Shown: positions 1 to 7,968 of the stretch, in pieces | How the letters are laid out: each line of letters opens with the position of its first letter | How positions within the stretch are numbered: the stretch's first letter is position 1 | Source of the DNA: RYN-230 sp963837515 | GTDB lineage: Bacteria > Actinomycetota > Actinomycetes > Streptosporangiales > Streptosporangiaceae | Reading direction: 5' to 3' | DNA: 64,000 nucleotides | NCBI GenBank assembly: GCA_963837515.1 | Contig: CAWINT010000002.1 | Coordinates: 372,001-436,000, forward strand | Position numbers and translations under genes: made by a program | The notes under the pieces: model-generated | Seen by the model: the letters and a program-made list of their open reading frames with translations, nothing else | Told to the model about the DNA's origin: nothing | Database searches by the model: none

Positions 1-1
1 T

Positions 2-244
2 TACCGCAAGGTCCGCGAGGGCTACGTGGTCAGCGACAAGATGGAGAAGACCGTCGTGGTCGAGGTCGAGGACCGCGTCAAGCACCCCAAGTACGGCAAG
101 ATCATCCGGCGCACCAAGAAGTACATCGCGCACGACGGCGAGAACGCCTGCGGCGTGGGCGACCGGGTGCGGCTGATGGAGACCAGGCCGATGTCCGCGA
201 CGAAGCGCTGGCGCGTCGCGGAAATCCTGGAGAAGGCCAAGTAA
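2..244 (+). CDS. rpsQ: 30S ribosomal protein S17 (uS17), 5' end cut by window
   Basis: Primary 16S rRNA-binding protein of the small subunit, OB fold. The frame is open from base 2 and its first visible codons read YRKVREGYVVSDKMEKT, the conserved body of S17, so the true start lies before the window. The GTG at base 26 is internal. The conserved VEDRVKHPKYGKIIRRTKKY stretch and the RVRLMETRPMSATKRWRV ending are both present. rplN follows 57 nt downstream, which is the normal spc operon order. Identification is by direct reading of the translated sequence. Confidence 0.95.
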   Translation, partial: YRKVREGYVVSDKMEKTVVVEVEDRVKHPKYGKIIRRTKKYIAHDGENACGVGDRVRLMETRPMSATKRWRVAEILEKAK

Positions 245-301
245 CGACCCCCCGCGGGGCTGGTGCCCCGCGAACCCCGGCGTCAGGAAGCAGGAGTTGA
301 C

Positions 302-670
302 GTGATCCAGCAGGAGTCGCGGCTAAAGGTCGCCGACAACACCGGAGCCAAGGAGATCTTGTGTATCCGCGTGCTCGGCGGCTCCGGCCGGCGATACGCG
401 GGCATCGGTGATGTCATCGTGGCGACAGTGAAGGATGCCCTTCCCGGTGCCGGGGTGAAGAAGGGCGATGTCGTCAAGGCGGTCGTCGTGCGCACCCGCA
501 AGGAGCGCCGCCGTGGTGACGGCTCATATATCCGTTTCGACGAGAACGCCGCCGTGCTGATCCGGGACGGCGGGGACCCCCGGGGTACCCGCATCTTCGG
601 CCCGGTCGGCCGGGAACTGCGCGAGAAGCGGTTCATGCGGATCATCTCACTCGCGCCGGAGGTGCTGTGA
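302..670 (+). CDS. rplN: 50S ribosomal protein L14 (uL14)
   Basis: Large-subunit protein that binds 23S rRNA and forms an intersubunit bridge with 16S rRNA. The GTG at 302 gives IQQESRLKVADNTGAKE right after the initiator, the normal L14 N-terminus, and a length of 122 residues typical for the family. It has AGGAG at 292-296, five bases upstream. A longer reading from 263 would add a non-conserved extension and is rejected. The C-terminus FMRIISLAPEVL is canonical. The stop at 668-670 overlaps the ATG of rplX by one base, so translation is probably coupled. Confidence 0.97.
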   Translation: MIQQESRLKVADNTGAKEILCIRVLGGSGRRYAGIGDVIVATVKDALPGAGVKKGDVVKAVVVRTRKERRRGDGSYIRFDENAAVLIRDGGDPRGTRIFGPVGRELREKRFMRIISLAPEVL

Positions 671-1044
671 TGGCCAGGAAGCAGGCGGTGGCGAAGAACG
701 CCGCGGTCGGCAAGCCCGCCCGCATGAAGATCAAGAAGGGCGACCACGTAGTGGTCGTCGCGGGCCGGGACAAGGGCCGGGAAGGCACCGTCATCCTGGC
801 CGACCCCGAGCGCCAGCGGGTGCTGGTCGAGGGCGTCAACATGGTGACCAAGAACAAGAAGGTGGATTACCAGGGACGGCGTGGTGCCAAGGAAGGCGGC
901 ATCGTGCACACCGAGGCACCGATCCACGTGAGCAACGTCCAGCTGGTCGATCCGGAGACGAAGAAGGCGGCCCGCGCCGGGTTCCGTTACGACGAGGACG
1001 GCACCAAGATCCGGGTTTCCCGCCCGGGCGGTAAGGACTTCTGA
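670..1044 (+). CDS. rplX: 50S ribosomal protein L24 (uL24)
   Basis: Assembly-initiating 23S rRNA-binding protein with a KOW motif. The motif is seen as MKIKKGDHVVVVAGRDKGREG near residues 20-40, followed by the expected VEGVNMVTKNKK segment. The ATG at 670 overlaps the rplN stop. A GTG three bases earlier is possible but adds only one residue. The stop overlaps the ATG of rplE by one base. The protein is 124 residues long, with an N-terminal basic stretch of about 20 residues ahead of the KOW core, common in actinomycetes. Confidence 0.96.
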   Translation: MARKQAVAKNAAVGKPARMKIKKGDHVVVVAGRDKGREGTVILADPERQRVLVEGVNMVTKNKKVDYQGRRGAKEGGIVHTEAPIHVSNVQLVDPETKKAARAGFRYDEDGTKIRVSRPGGKDF

Positions 1045-1631
1045 TGACCACGACAACAGACGCGCCGGCCACCGGCAGCGGTGCGCCGGCGCCCCGGCTC
1101 AAGCTGCGCTACCGGGAGGAGATCGCTTCCGCCCTGCGCGAGGAGTTCGGGTACGCCAACGTGATGCAGGTGCCCTCGCTGACCAAGATCGTGGTCAACA
1201 TGGGCGTCGGCGAGGCGGCCCGCGACGCCAAGCTGATCGAGGGCGCGGTCCGTGACCTGACCCTCATCACCGGGCAGAAGCCGGCCGTGGCCCGGGCCCG
1301 CAAGTCCATCGCCCAGTTCAAGCTGCGCGAGGGCATGCCGATCGGCGCGCACGTGACGCTGCGCGGCGACCGGATGTGGGAGTTCCTGGACCGGCTGCTG
1401 TCGCTGGCGCTGCCGCGCATCCGCGACTTCCGCGGCCTGTCCGACCGGCAGTTCGACGGGCGCGGGAACTACACCTTCGGTCTCAACGAGCAGCTGATGT
1501 TCCACGAGATCGACGCCGACCGGGTGGACCGGCAGCGCGGCATGGACATCACCGTGGTGACCACGGCGACCAACGACGAAGAGGGCCGTTCGCTGCTGCG
1601 GCGGCTCGGATTCCCGTACAGGGAGAGCTGA
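1044..1631 (+). CDS. rplE: 50S ribosomal protein L5 (uL5)
   Basis: 5S rRNA-binding protein of the central protuberance that contacts P-site tRNA. After a short Thr/Ala/Pro-rich N-terminus the family core is clear: LTKIVVNMGVGEA, the KSIAQFKLREGMPIG segment and LPRIRDFRGL. It ends in a GFPYRES-type terminus at residue 195. Its ATG overlaps the rplX stop, and rpsN begins three bases after its own stop, so it lies inside the spc operon. Confidence 0.97.
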   Translation: MTTTTDAPATGSGAPAPRLKLRYREEIASALREEFGYANVMQVPSLTKIVVNMGVGEAARDAKLIEGAVRDLTLITGQKPAVARARKSIAQFKLREGMPIGAHVTLRGDRMWEFLDRLLSLALPRIRDFRGLSDRQFDGRGNYTFGLNEQLMFHEIDADRVDRQRGMDITVVTTATNDEEGRSLLRRLGFPYRES

Positions 1632-1634
1632 GGA

Positions 1635-1820
1635 ATGGCGAAGAAGGCGCTCGTCGTCAAGGCGAGCCGCAAGCCCAAGTTCAAGGTACGCGGGTACACC
1701 CGGTGTTCCCGCTGCGGGCGGCCGCGCGCCGTGTACCGCCGGTTCGGCCTGTGCCGGATCTGCTTCCGCTCGATGGCGCACCGCGGTGAGCTGCCGGGCA
1801 TCACGAAATCCAGCTGGTAA
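1635..1820 (+). CDS. rpsN: 30S ribosomal protein S14, zinc type (uS14)
   Basis: Small-subunit head protein, 61 residues. This is the short zinc-binding form: Cys24-x2-Cys27 and Cys40-x2-Cys43 make the zinc ribbon. The long 101-residue zinc-free paralogue that many actinomycetes keep elsewhere is expected to be the zinc-starvation alternative, but it is not in this window. The gene sits three bases after rplE. A 90-base gap follows before rpsH, in which I see no clear promoter. Confidence 0.97.
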   Translation: MAKKALVVKASRKPKFKVRGYTRCSRCGRPRAVYRRFGLCRICFRSMAHRGELPGITKSSW

Positions 1821-1910
1821 GAACCAGCACCGACCGACCTGGGCGCGACCGCGCCCACTGACCACGCCGCAGGTCCCACGGGAAACCACGGCGAGGAGGG
1901 CCACCAGGCC

Positions 1911-2309
1911 ATGACGATGACCGACCCGATCGCAGACATGCTGTCCCGTCTGCGCAATGCCAACTCGGCGTACCACGACACGGTGGGCATGCCCAGTTCC
2001 ACGATCAAGGTCCGGATCGCGCAGATCCTCAAGCAGGAGGGCTACATCTCGGACTTTGCCGTGGAGGACGCCGAGGTGGGCAAGAAGCTCGTGGTGGCGC
2101 TGAAGTTCGGCCCCACCCGGGAGCGTTCCATCGCGGGGATCAAGCGGGTGTCCAAGCCCGGCCTGCGGGTCTACGCGAAGAAGGACAACCTGCCCCGGGT
2201 GCTCGGCGGCCTCGGCATCGCCATCATCTCCACCTCGGCCGGCCTCATGACCGACAAGCAGGCGAACCAGCGTGGCGTGGGCGGGGAAGTCCTCGCCTAC
2301 GTCTGGTGA
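1911..2309 (+). CDS. rpsH: 30S ribosomal protein S8 (uS8)
   Basis: 16S rRNA-binding assembly protein, 132 residues. The N-terminus TMTDPIADMLSRLRNAN and the C-terminal ISTSAGLMTDKQA block are diagnostic. In enterobacteria S8 is the translational repressor of the spc operon, but no matching target hairpin was recognised here. The ATG at 1911 has a GAGGAGGG-type Shine-Dalgarno about 10 bases upstream. The rplF start follows 10 bases after the stop. Confidence 0.97.
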   Translation: MTMTDPIADMLSRLRNANSAYHDTVGMPSSTIKVRIAQILKQEGYISDFAVEDAEVGKKLVVALKFGPTRERSIAGIKRVSKPGLRVYAKKDNLPRVLGGLGIAIISTSAGLMTDKQANQRGVGGEVLAYVW

Positions 2310-2319
2310 GGGGACGGCG

Positions 2320-2856
2320 ATGTCACGAATCGGACGGCTTCCCGTGGAGATCCCCGGGGGTGTTGACGTCACGATCGAGGGGCGGGCAGTCAGCGTCAAG
2401 GGCCCCAAGGGCAGCCTGGCGCTCGAACTGGCCCCGCCGATCGAAATCACCCGCGAGGACGGCGTGCTGCGGGTGACCCGGCCGAACGACGAGGGCGACG
2501 TCCGTGCGCTGCACGGGCTGTCCCGCAGCCTGGTGGCCAACATGGTCACCGGGGTCACCGACGGCTACCGCAAGACGCTGGAGATCATCGGGGTCGGCTA
2601 CCGGGTGCAGCAGCGCGGCGCCAATCTCGAGTTCGCTCTTGGCTTCAGCCACCCGATCGTGGTCACGCCGCCGGAGGGCATCACGCTCCGCGTCGAGACG
2701 CCGACCCGGCTGGTGGTCGAGGGCATCGACAAGCAGCTGGTGGGCGAGGTCGCGGCGAACATCCGTAAGCTGCGCAAGCCCGACCCGTACAAGGGCAAGG
2801 GCATCCGCTACCAGGGCGAGCAGATCCGCCGCAAGGTCGGGAAGGCTGGTAAGTAA
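2320..2856 (+). CDS. rplF: 50S ribosomal protein L6 (uL6)
   Basis: Large-subunit protein near the GTPase-associated centre and the sarcin-ricin loop. The ATG at 2320 gives MSRIGRLPVEIPGGVDV, the conserved start, and 178 residues as in other bacteria. A longer frame opening at 2272 runs back into rpsH and is rejected. The internal SLVANMVTGVTDGYRKTLEI and the terminal DPYKGKGIRYQGE blocks are conserved. rplR starts three bases after the stop. Confidence 0.97.
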   Translation: MSRIGRLPVEIPGGVDVTIEGRAVSVKGPKGSLALELAPPIEITREDGVLRVTRPNDEGDVRALHGLSRSLVANMVTGVTDGYRKTLEIIGVGYRVQQRGANLEFALGFSHPIVVTPPEGITLRVETPTRLVVEGIDKQLVGEVAANIRKLRKPDPYKGKGIRYQGEQIRRKVGKAGK

Positions 2857-2859
2857 CCG

Positions 2860-3234
2860 ATGACGGCCACGAAGACAGCGGTCCGGAGCCGGGCCGCCGC
2901 CCGGAAGCGGCGGCACACCCGGGTCCGCAAGAAGGTGCTGGGCAGCGCGGAGCGGCCCCGGCTGAGCGTCACCCGGTCGGCGCGGCACACGTCCGTGCAG
3001 CTCATCGACGACGGTACGGGCCGGACACTCGCATCCGCGTCTACCCTGGAAGAGGCCGTGCGCTCGGCCGACGGGGACAAGACGGCCAAGGCGCGCCAGG
3101 TCGGCACGCTGCTCGCGGAGCGGGCCACCGCGGCCGGGGTCACCTCGGCGGTGTTCGACCGCGGCGGCTGGGCCTACCACGGCCGGATCGCCGCCCTGGC
3201 CGACGCCCTCCGCGAGGGGGGCCTGGACCTGTGA
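2860..3234 (+). CDS. rplR: 50S ribosomal protein L18 (uL18)
   Basis: 5S rRNA-binding protein that works with L5 in the central protuberance. It is 124 residues long with a very basic N-terminus (RKRRHTRVRKKV). The conserved SAERPRLSVTRSARHTSVQLIDD and the FDRGGWAYHGRIAALADALREGGL ending are present. The next gene, rpsE, is separated by 148 bases, unusually wide for this operon. That gap holds a long structured element beginning at the base after the rplR stop. Confidence 0.97.
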   Translation: MTATKTAVRSRAAARKRRHTRVRKKVLGSAERPRLSVTRSARHTSVQLIDDGTGRTLASASTLEEAVRSADGDKTAKARQVGTLLAERATAAGVTSAVFDRGGWAYHGRIAALADALREGGLDL

Positions 3235-3310
3235 GCGTCACTGCGTACCGGCTAGCGAGCGCAGGCCCGAAGGACCTGCGCGAGCGGCCGGTGCATGGTC
3301 GCAGTGACGC
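3235..3310 (+). other. long nested stem-loop between rplR and rpsE
   Basis: Eleven-base arms GCGTCACTGCG (3235-3245) and CGCAGTGACGC (3300-3310) are perfectly complementary. Inside them ACCGGC (3247-3252) pairs GCCGGT (3287-3292), and GCGCAGG (3259-3265) pairs CCTGCGC (3275-3281), topped by a CC/GG extension and a GAA loop. It starts directly after the rplR stop codon and lacks a T-run, so a simple Rho-independent terminator is unlikely. A smaller hairpin (3345-3358) follows just before the rpsE Shine-Dalgarno. Possible roles are a ribosomal-protein autoregulatory site, an RNA processing site or a repeat insertion. Confidence 0.75.
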
Positions 3311-3382
3311 GAACGTTGGGGCAGGCACTGTAATGGGCAGCGCCACGAAGCGTTTCGTTGAGCATGAGAGAAGGAATTTCTG

Positions 3383-4012
3383 ATGGCAGGAGGACCGCGG
3401 CGAGGCGGCGGCGGCGGTGAACGGCGTGACCGCCGGGACGACCGCCGCGGCCGGGACGCCGACAAGGGCACCGCGTACCTGGAGCGCGTGGTCACCATCA
3501 ACCGGGTGGCCAAGGTGGTCCAGGGCGGGCGCCGGTTCAGCTTCACCGCCCTCGTCATCGTGGGCGACGGCAACGGCATGGTCGGCGTCGGCTACGGCAA
3601 GGCCAAGGAAGTCCCGGCCGCCATCGCCAAGGGCGTGGAAGCGGCCAAGAAGCAGTTCTTCCGGGTGCCCCGGATCGCCGGCACCATCCCGCACACCGTG
3701 CAGGGTGAGGAGGCGGCCGGCGTCGTGCTGCTCAAGCCCGCCAGCCCCGGCACCGGCGTGATCGCCGGTGGACCGGTGCGGGCCGTGCTGGAGTGCGCGG
3801 GCGTGCACGATGTGCTGTCCCGCTCGCTCGGCTCGTCCAACCCGATCAACGTGGTGCACGCGACGGTGGCCGCGCTCAAGAGCCTCAAGCGGCCCGAAGA
3901 GATCGCCGCCCGGCGCGGGCTGCCGATCGAGGACGTCGCCCCGGCGGCCATGCTGCGCGCCCGGGCGGCCGCAGCCGCGGCCGGCGCGGGCGCCGCGTCC
4001 GGCAACAGCTGA
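3383..4012 (+). CDS. rpsE: 30S ribosomal protein S5 (uS5)
   Basis: Small-subunit protein acting in decoding fidelity and mRNA unwinding at the entry tunnel. A Gly/Arg-rich N-terminal tail of about 28 residues precedes the double-stranded RNA-binding domain (LERVVTINRVAKVVQGGRRF, then IVGDGNGMVGVGYGKAKEVP). The C-terminal domain carries the SSNPINVVHATVAALKSL block, and an Ala-rich tail follows. The protein is 209 residues, slightly long because of both tails. AGAAGGA at 3368-3374 is the ribosome binding site for the ATG at 3383. Confidence 0.97.
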   Translation: MAGGPRRGGGGGERRDRRDDRRGRDADKGTAYLERVVTINRVAKVVQGGRRFSFTALVIVGDGNGMVGVGYGKAKEVPAAIAKGVEAAKKQFFRVPRIAGTIPHTVQGEEAAGVVLLKPASPGTGVIAGGPVRAVLECAGVHDVLSRSLGSSNPINVVHATVAALKSLKRPEEIAARRGLPIEDVAPAAMLRARAAAAAAGAGAASGNS

Positions 4013-4025
4013 CGGGAGCGGGCCG

Positions 4026-4208
4026 ATGGCACAGCTGAAAGTTACCCAGACCCGGTCGGAGATCGGGGGCACCAAGGGGCAGCGGGCGTCACTGCGCTCG
4101 CTCGGACTCAAGCGGATCGGGGACACGGTGCTCAAGGAGGACCGCCCCGAGTTCCGCGGCATGATCGACGCGGTACGGCACCTCGTCGTCGTCGAGGAGG
4201 TCGACTGA
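4026..4208 (+). CDS. rpmD: 50S ribosomal protein L30 (uL30)
   Basis: Small large-subunit protein of 60 residues. MAQLKVTQTRSEIGGTKGQR and the LGLKRIGDTV segment are the family core. The ATG at 4026 lies 13 bases after rpsE with GGGAG upstream. Reading further upstream in this frame only overlaps rpsE and is rejected. rplO starts one base after its stop. Confidence 0.96.
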   Translation: MAQLKVTQTRSEIGGTKGQRASLRSLGLKRIGDTVLKEDRPEFRGMIDAVRHLVVVEEVD

Positions 4209-4209
4209 C

Positions 4210-4650
4210 ATGCTCCGGATCCATCATCTCCGCCCGGCCCCGGGCGCGCACAAGGCGCGCACCCGGGTGGGCCGCGGTGAGGCGTCCAAGGGCAAGACCG
4301 CGGGCCGTGGCACCAAGGGCACCCAGGCCCGCGGCCAGGTGCACGCCGGTTTCGAGGGCGGCCAGATGCCGCTGCAGCGCCGGGTGCCGAAGCTGAAGGG
4401 CTTCTCCAACCACGGGTTCAAGACCGCGTACCAGGTGGTCAACACCGGCCGGCTCGGCGAGCTGTTCCCCGAGGGCGGCGAGGTGACCGTGGCAGGCCTC
4501 GTGGCCAAGGGCGCGGTCCGGGCCGGCGAGCTGGTCAAGGTGCTCGGCAAGGGCGACCCGGGGGTGGCCCTGCAGGTGTCCGCGCACGCGTTCTCCGCGT
4601 CGGCCCGTGAGAAGATCACCGCGGCCGGGGGGACCGTCACTCAGCTGTGA
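4210..4650 (+). CDS. rplO: 50S ribosomal protein L15 (uL15)
   Basis: Late-assembly 23S rRNA-binding protein, 146 residues. The basic Gly-rich N-terminal region (RVGRGEASKGKTAGRGTKG) and the GFEGGQMPLQRRVPKLKGF block identify it. It is the last gene before a 190-base gap that separates the ribosomal genes from secY, so the operon may be interrupted or attenuated here. Confidence 0.97.
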   Translation: MLRIHHLRPAPGAHKARTRVGRGEASKGKTAGRGTKGTQARGQVHAGFEGGQMPLQRRVPKLKGFSNHGFKTAYQVVNTGRLGELFPEGGEVTVAGLVAKGAVRAGELVKVLGKGDPGVALQVSAHAFSASAREKITAAGGTVTQL

Positions 4651-4708
4651 GCCTGTCCCCGGGCACGGCCGTGAGCCGTGGCTCGTTGTCCATACGGCAG
4701 CAGCGCAC

Positions 4709-4741
4709 GGTGACCGTCCCCCACCGCGGGGGGCTGTCACC
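4709..4741 (+). other. stem-loop in the rplO-secY gap
   Basis: GGTGAC (4709-4714) pairs GTCACC (4736-4741), and an inner CCCCC (4718-4722) pairs with the G-run 4728-4733. No T-run follows, so this may be an attenuator or Rho-independent pause rather than a full terminator. A TACACT hexamer (4757-4762) lies 16 bases after TGTCAC and could be a weak -10 for secY, but the -35 match overlaps the stem and I would not rely on it. The rest of the 190-base gap shows nothing else I recognise. Confidence 0.5.
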
Positions 4742-4840
4742 ACGGCGCGGACGCGTTACACTGCGGCGCACCAGCTGCTGTTGCCACCCCCCGGGAGGGC
4801 GCGGCCCTGCCCCGTTGACCGATCACGTTGAGGACTGCGC

Positions 4841-6166
4841 ATGCTGACCGCGTTCGTCCGGGCTTTCCGGACGCCTGACCTGCGCAAGAAGCTGCTGTTC
4901 ACGCTGGGGATCCTGGCGCTGTTCCGGTTCGGCGCGGCGGTGCCCACGCCGGGCATCTCCGAGAAGGCCGTCCGGTTCTGCACCGGCCTGGAGAGCAAGA
5001 GCAGCGCGGCCGGCGTCTATCAGCTGGTGAACCTGTTCAGCGGTGGCGCATTGCTGAGGCTGTCGGTGTTCGCGCTCGGCATCATGCCCTACATCACGGC
5101 GAGCATCATCCTGCAGTTGCTGGCGGTGGTCATCCCGCGGCTGGAGACGCTGCGCCAGGAGGGCCAGGCCGGCCAGCAGAAGATCACCCAGTACACCCGG
5201 TACCTGACCGTGGGCCTGGCCATCCTGCAGTCCACCGGCATCGTCGCGCTGGCCCGGTCGGGCAACCTGTTCTCCGGCTGCACCAAGCAGCTGATCCCCA
5301 ACGACTCGGTATTCACCATCACCACCATGGTCATCTGCATGACCGCCGGCACCGCGGTCATCATGTGGCTGGGTGAGCTGATCACCGACCGCGGCGTCGG
5401 CAACGGGATGTCCGTGCTGATCTTCACCACGGTCGTCTCCCAGATGGTCGGCTACTTCGTCGCCGTCTACCGGCAGAAGAGCATCTTCGTCCTGGTGGTG
5501 GTGCTGGCCGTCGGGATCGCGATCGTCGCCTTCGTGGTGTTCATGGAGCAGGCCCAGCGGCGGATCCCGGTCCAGTACGCCAAGCGGATGGTGGGCCGCA
5601 AGATGTACGGCGGCACGTCCACCTACATCCCGCTGAAGGTGAACCAGGCCGGGGTCATCCCGGTCATTTTCGCCTCGTCGCTGCTGTACATCCCGATCCT
5701 GATCGCGTCGCTGTTTGGCAACAAGGCCCACCCGTCGCGCTGGGTCACCTTCATCAACAACGAGCTGGGCAACTCGGCCAACGGGATCGGGGACTCGGCG
5801 CTGTACATGGGGCTATTCTTCGTCCTAATCATCTTCTTCACGTACTTTTACGTGTCGATCACCTTCAACCCGACCGAAGTCGCCGACAACATGAAGAAGT
5901 ACGGCGGGTTCATCCCCGGGATCCGGCCCGGCCGGCCGACCGCGCAGTACCTCAGCTACGTGCTCTCCCGGCTGACCGCACCCGGCTCGCTGTACCTGGG
6001 ACTGATCGCGCTGCTGCCGATGGTGGCCTTCGCGCTGCTCGGCGTGGGCGCCCAGTTCCCGTTCGGTGGTACCAGCATCCTGATCGTGGTGGGAGTGGGT
6101 CTGGACACGGTGAAGCAGATCGAGAGCCAGCTGCAGCAGCGCAACTATGAGGGCTTCCTGCGGTAG
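4841..6166 (+). CDS. secY: preprotein translocase subunit SecY
   Basis: Pore subunit of the SecYEG translocon in the cytoplasmic membrane, 441 residues with the usual ten membrane segments. The first is near residues 17-34, followed by the plug region around 60-75 (YQLVNLFSGGALL). The conserved ITDRGVGNGMS loop lies at 181-191, the cytoplasmic loop QRRIPVQYAKRMVGRKMYGG near 240-258, and the C-terminal QRNYEGFLR tail is present. The stop overlaps the GTG of adk by one base. This is the standard secY-adk-map arrangement. Confidence 0.98.
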   Translation: MLTAFVRAFRTPDLRKKLLFTLGILALFRFGAAVPTPGISEKAVRFCTGLESKSSAAGVYQLVNLFSGGALLRLSVFALGIMPYITASIILQLLAVVIPRLETLRQEGQAGQQKITQYTRYLTVGLAILQSTGIVALARSGNLFSGCTKQLIPNDSVFTITTMVICMTAGTAVIMWLGELITDRGVGNGMSVLIFTTVVSQMVGYFVAVYRQKSIFVLVVVLAVGIAIVAFVVFMEQAQRRIPVQYAKRMVGRKMYGGTSTYIPLKVNQAGVIPVIFASSLLYIPILIASLFGNKAHPSRWVTFINNELGNSANGIGDSALYMGLFFVLIIFFTYFYVSITFNPTEVADNMKKYGGFIPGIRPGRPTAQYLSYVLSRLTAPGSLYLGLIALLPMVAFALLGVGAQFPFGGTSILIVVGVGLDTVKQIESQLQQRNYEGFLR

Positions 6167-6819
6167 TGCGCGTCGTCCTCGTCGGGCCCCCCGGTGCGGG
6201 CAAGGGGACACAGGCCCAGTTCGTCGCGTCGCACCTGTCCATCCCGAAGATTTCGACAGGTGACATCTTCCGCAGCAACGTGAGTCAGGGCACCGCGCTC
6301 GGCCGCCGCGCCCAGGCGTTCATGGAGCGCGGCGACCTGGTGCCGGACGAGGTGACGATCGCCATGGTCACCGACCGGCTGCAGGAGGACGACGCGCAGT
6401 CCGGGTTCCTGCTCGACGGCTTCCCGCGGACCGTGCCGCAGGCCGAGACGCTCAAGAAGATGCTGGCGGGCTGGGACACCCGGCTGGACGTGGTGCTGGA
6501 ACTGGTCGTGGACGACGACGAGGTGGTGCGGCGGCTGTCCGGCCGCCGCACCTGCCGCCGCTGCGGCCGGGTCTGGCACGTGCTGTTCGACCCGCCGGCC
6601 CGCTGGGAGCACTGCGACGACTGCGGCGGGGACCTGTTCCAGCGGGACGACGACCGTGAGGAGACCATCCGGCACCGGATCGAGGTGTACCAGGAGCAGA
6701 CCTCCCCGCTGATCGCCTTCTACGCCGACGAGGGCATCCTGCTCGGCATCGACGCCACCGGACCGGTGGAGGAGATCACCGAGCGCGCCCTGTCATCCCT
6801 CCGCCGCTTCATCCGCTGA
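6166..6819 (+). CDS. adk: adenylate kinase
   Basis: Catalyses ATP + AMP to 2 ADP in the cytosol. The P-loop GPPGAGKGT is at residues 7-15, the AMP-binding GFPRT at 85-89, and it has the long-lid form. Unlike many actinobacterial Adk proteins, the lid carries a complete zinc site: Cys130, Cys133, Cys150 and Cys153. It is 217 residues long. It starts at GTG with a one-base overlap with secY, so translation is likely coupled. Confidence 0.97.
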   Translation: MRVVLVGPPGAGKGTQAQFVASHLSIPKISTGDIFRSNVSQGTALGRRAQAFMERGDLVPDEVTIAMVTDRLQEDDAQSGFLLDGFPRTVPQAETLKKMLAGWDTRLDVVLELVVDDDEVVRRLSGRRTCRRCGRVWHVLFDPPARWEHCDDCGGDLFQRDDDREETIRHRIEVYQEQTSPLIAFYADEGILLGIDATGPVEEITERALSSLRRFIR

Positions 6820-6857
6820 GCCCGCCCCAGGTACGGTTGAGGGGGATGGAGGGCGGC

Positions 6858-7685
6858 ATGTGGCGGAGGCCTGAGCCGGACATCGAGCTGAAGACCCCGG
6901 CGCAGTTCGCGGCGATGCGCGCGGCCGGGCTGGTGGTGGCGGCCGCGCTGCGGGCGGCCGCGGGCGCGGCCGCCCCGGGAGTGAGCACCGCCGACCTGGA
7001 CGGCGTCGCCCGCGAGGTCATCGCGGCCGCCGGGGCGCTGCCCTCGTTCCTGGGCTACCACGGCTACCCGGCGACGATCTGCACGTCGGTGAACGACGAG
7101 GTGGTGCACGGCATCCCGGCCGCGGGCCGCCGGCTGCGGGAGGGGGACCTGCTGTCCATCGACTGCGGCGCGATCGTGGACGGGTGGCACGCGGACGCGG
7201 CGCTGAGCCTCGGGATCGGGGAGCTGCCCGCCGGGCAGGCACGGCTGCTGCAGGCCTGCGAGCAGGCGCTGTGGCACGGGCTGGCCCAGGCCCGCCCCGG
7301 GGCCCGGCTGACCGACATCTCGCACGCGGTGGAGCAGTCGGCCCGGGCCGCCGGGCCCGGGTACGGGATCGTCGAGGACTACGTCGGCCACTTCATCGGC
7401 AGCGAGATGCACATGGAACCGCCGGTGCACAACCAGGGCCGTCCCGGCCGCGGCCCGGTGCTGGCCGCCGGGATGGCGCTGGCCGTCGAGCCGCTGCTGA
7501 CGGCGGGCAGCCCGGAGACCGTGCTGGACGCCGACGGGTGGACGGTGCGCAGCGCCGGCGGCCACCGGGCCGCGCACTTCGAGCACACCGTGGCGATCAC
7601 CGCCGATGGCCCCTGGGTGCTCACCGCCGCCGACGGTGGGGCGGCGGGCTTCGCCCGGTTCGCCGACCCCCGTACCGCCGCCTAG
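6858..7685 (+). CDS. map: type I methionine aminopeptidase
   Basis: Removes N-terminal methionine from nascent proteins using two metal ions. The ligand set is visible: the two Asp of SIDCGAIVDGWHADAA, His of VGHFIG, Glu of AVEPLL and Glu of HFEHTVAIT. The ATG at 6858 has GGAGGG at 6848-6853. An in-frame ATG at 6846 is preceded at eight bases by TACGGT (6832-6837) and could start a leaderless message, so both starts may be used. The gene follows adk after about 40 bases. Confidence 0.95.
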   Translation: MWRRPEPDIELKTPAQFAAMRAAGLVVAAALRAAAGAAAPGVSTADLDGVAREVIAAAGALPSFLGYHGYPATICTSVNDEVVHGIPAAGRRLREGDLLSIDCGAIVDGWHADAALSLGIGELPAGQARLLQACEQALWHGLAQARPGARLTDISHAVEQSARAAGPGYGIVEDYVGHFIGSEMHMEPPVHNQGRPGRGPVLAAGMALAVEPLLTAGSPETVLDADGWTVRSAGGHRAAHFEHTVAITADGPWVLTAADGGAAGFARFADPRTAA

Positions 7686-7701
7686 ACCTGAGGGAGGCCC
7701 G

Positions 7702-7968
7702 ATGCCCAGCGACCCCAAGATCCGTGCTTCGGACGTGGACCGGGACCGCACCGCCGCCCTGCTTCAGGAACATCATGCGGCCGGGCGGCTGACCGCGGAG
7801 GAATTCGCCGAACGGCTCGACGCCGCTTACGCCGCCAAAACCCTGGGCGAATTGGACGAGCTGATGGCCGATCTCCCCGCTATCGACCCGTATCAGCTGC
7901 CGGCTGCCTCGCTACGGCCCGGCCGGCCCGGTCACCCCCCGCTGCCCTGGTCGCGTCCGCCCCGCTGA
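7702..7968 (+). CDS. DUF1707 (SHOCT-like) domain protein
   Basis: 88 residues. RASDVDRDRTAALLQEHHAA, GRLTAEEFAERLDAAYAAKT and LGELDELMADLP together form the DUF1707 domain, common at the N-terminus of small actinobacterial proteins of unknown function. Here it stands alone, with a short Pro-rich tail (RPGRPGHPPLPWSRPPR) and no membrane segment. GGGAGG precedes the ATG at 7702. It lies 16 bases after map and may be co-transcribed with it. Function unknown. Confidence 0.88.
   Translation: MPSDPKIRASDVDRDRTAALLQEHHAAGRLTAEEFAERLDAAYAAKTLGELDELMADLPAIDPYQLPAASLRPGRPGHPPLPWSRPPR

Noticed and set aside
1821..1910. Separate promoter for rpsH
   Set aside because: No convincing -35/-10 pair in the 90-base gap; co-transcription in the spc operon is the simpler reading.
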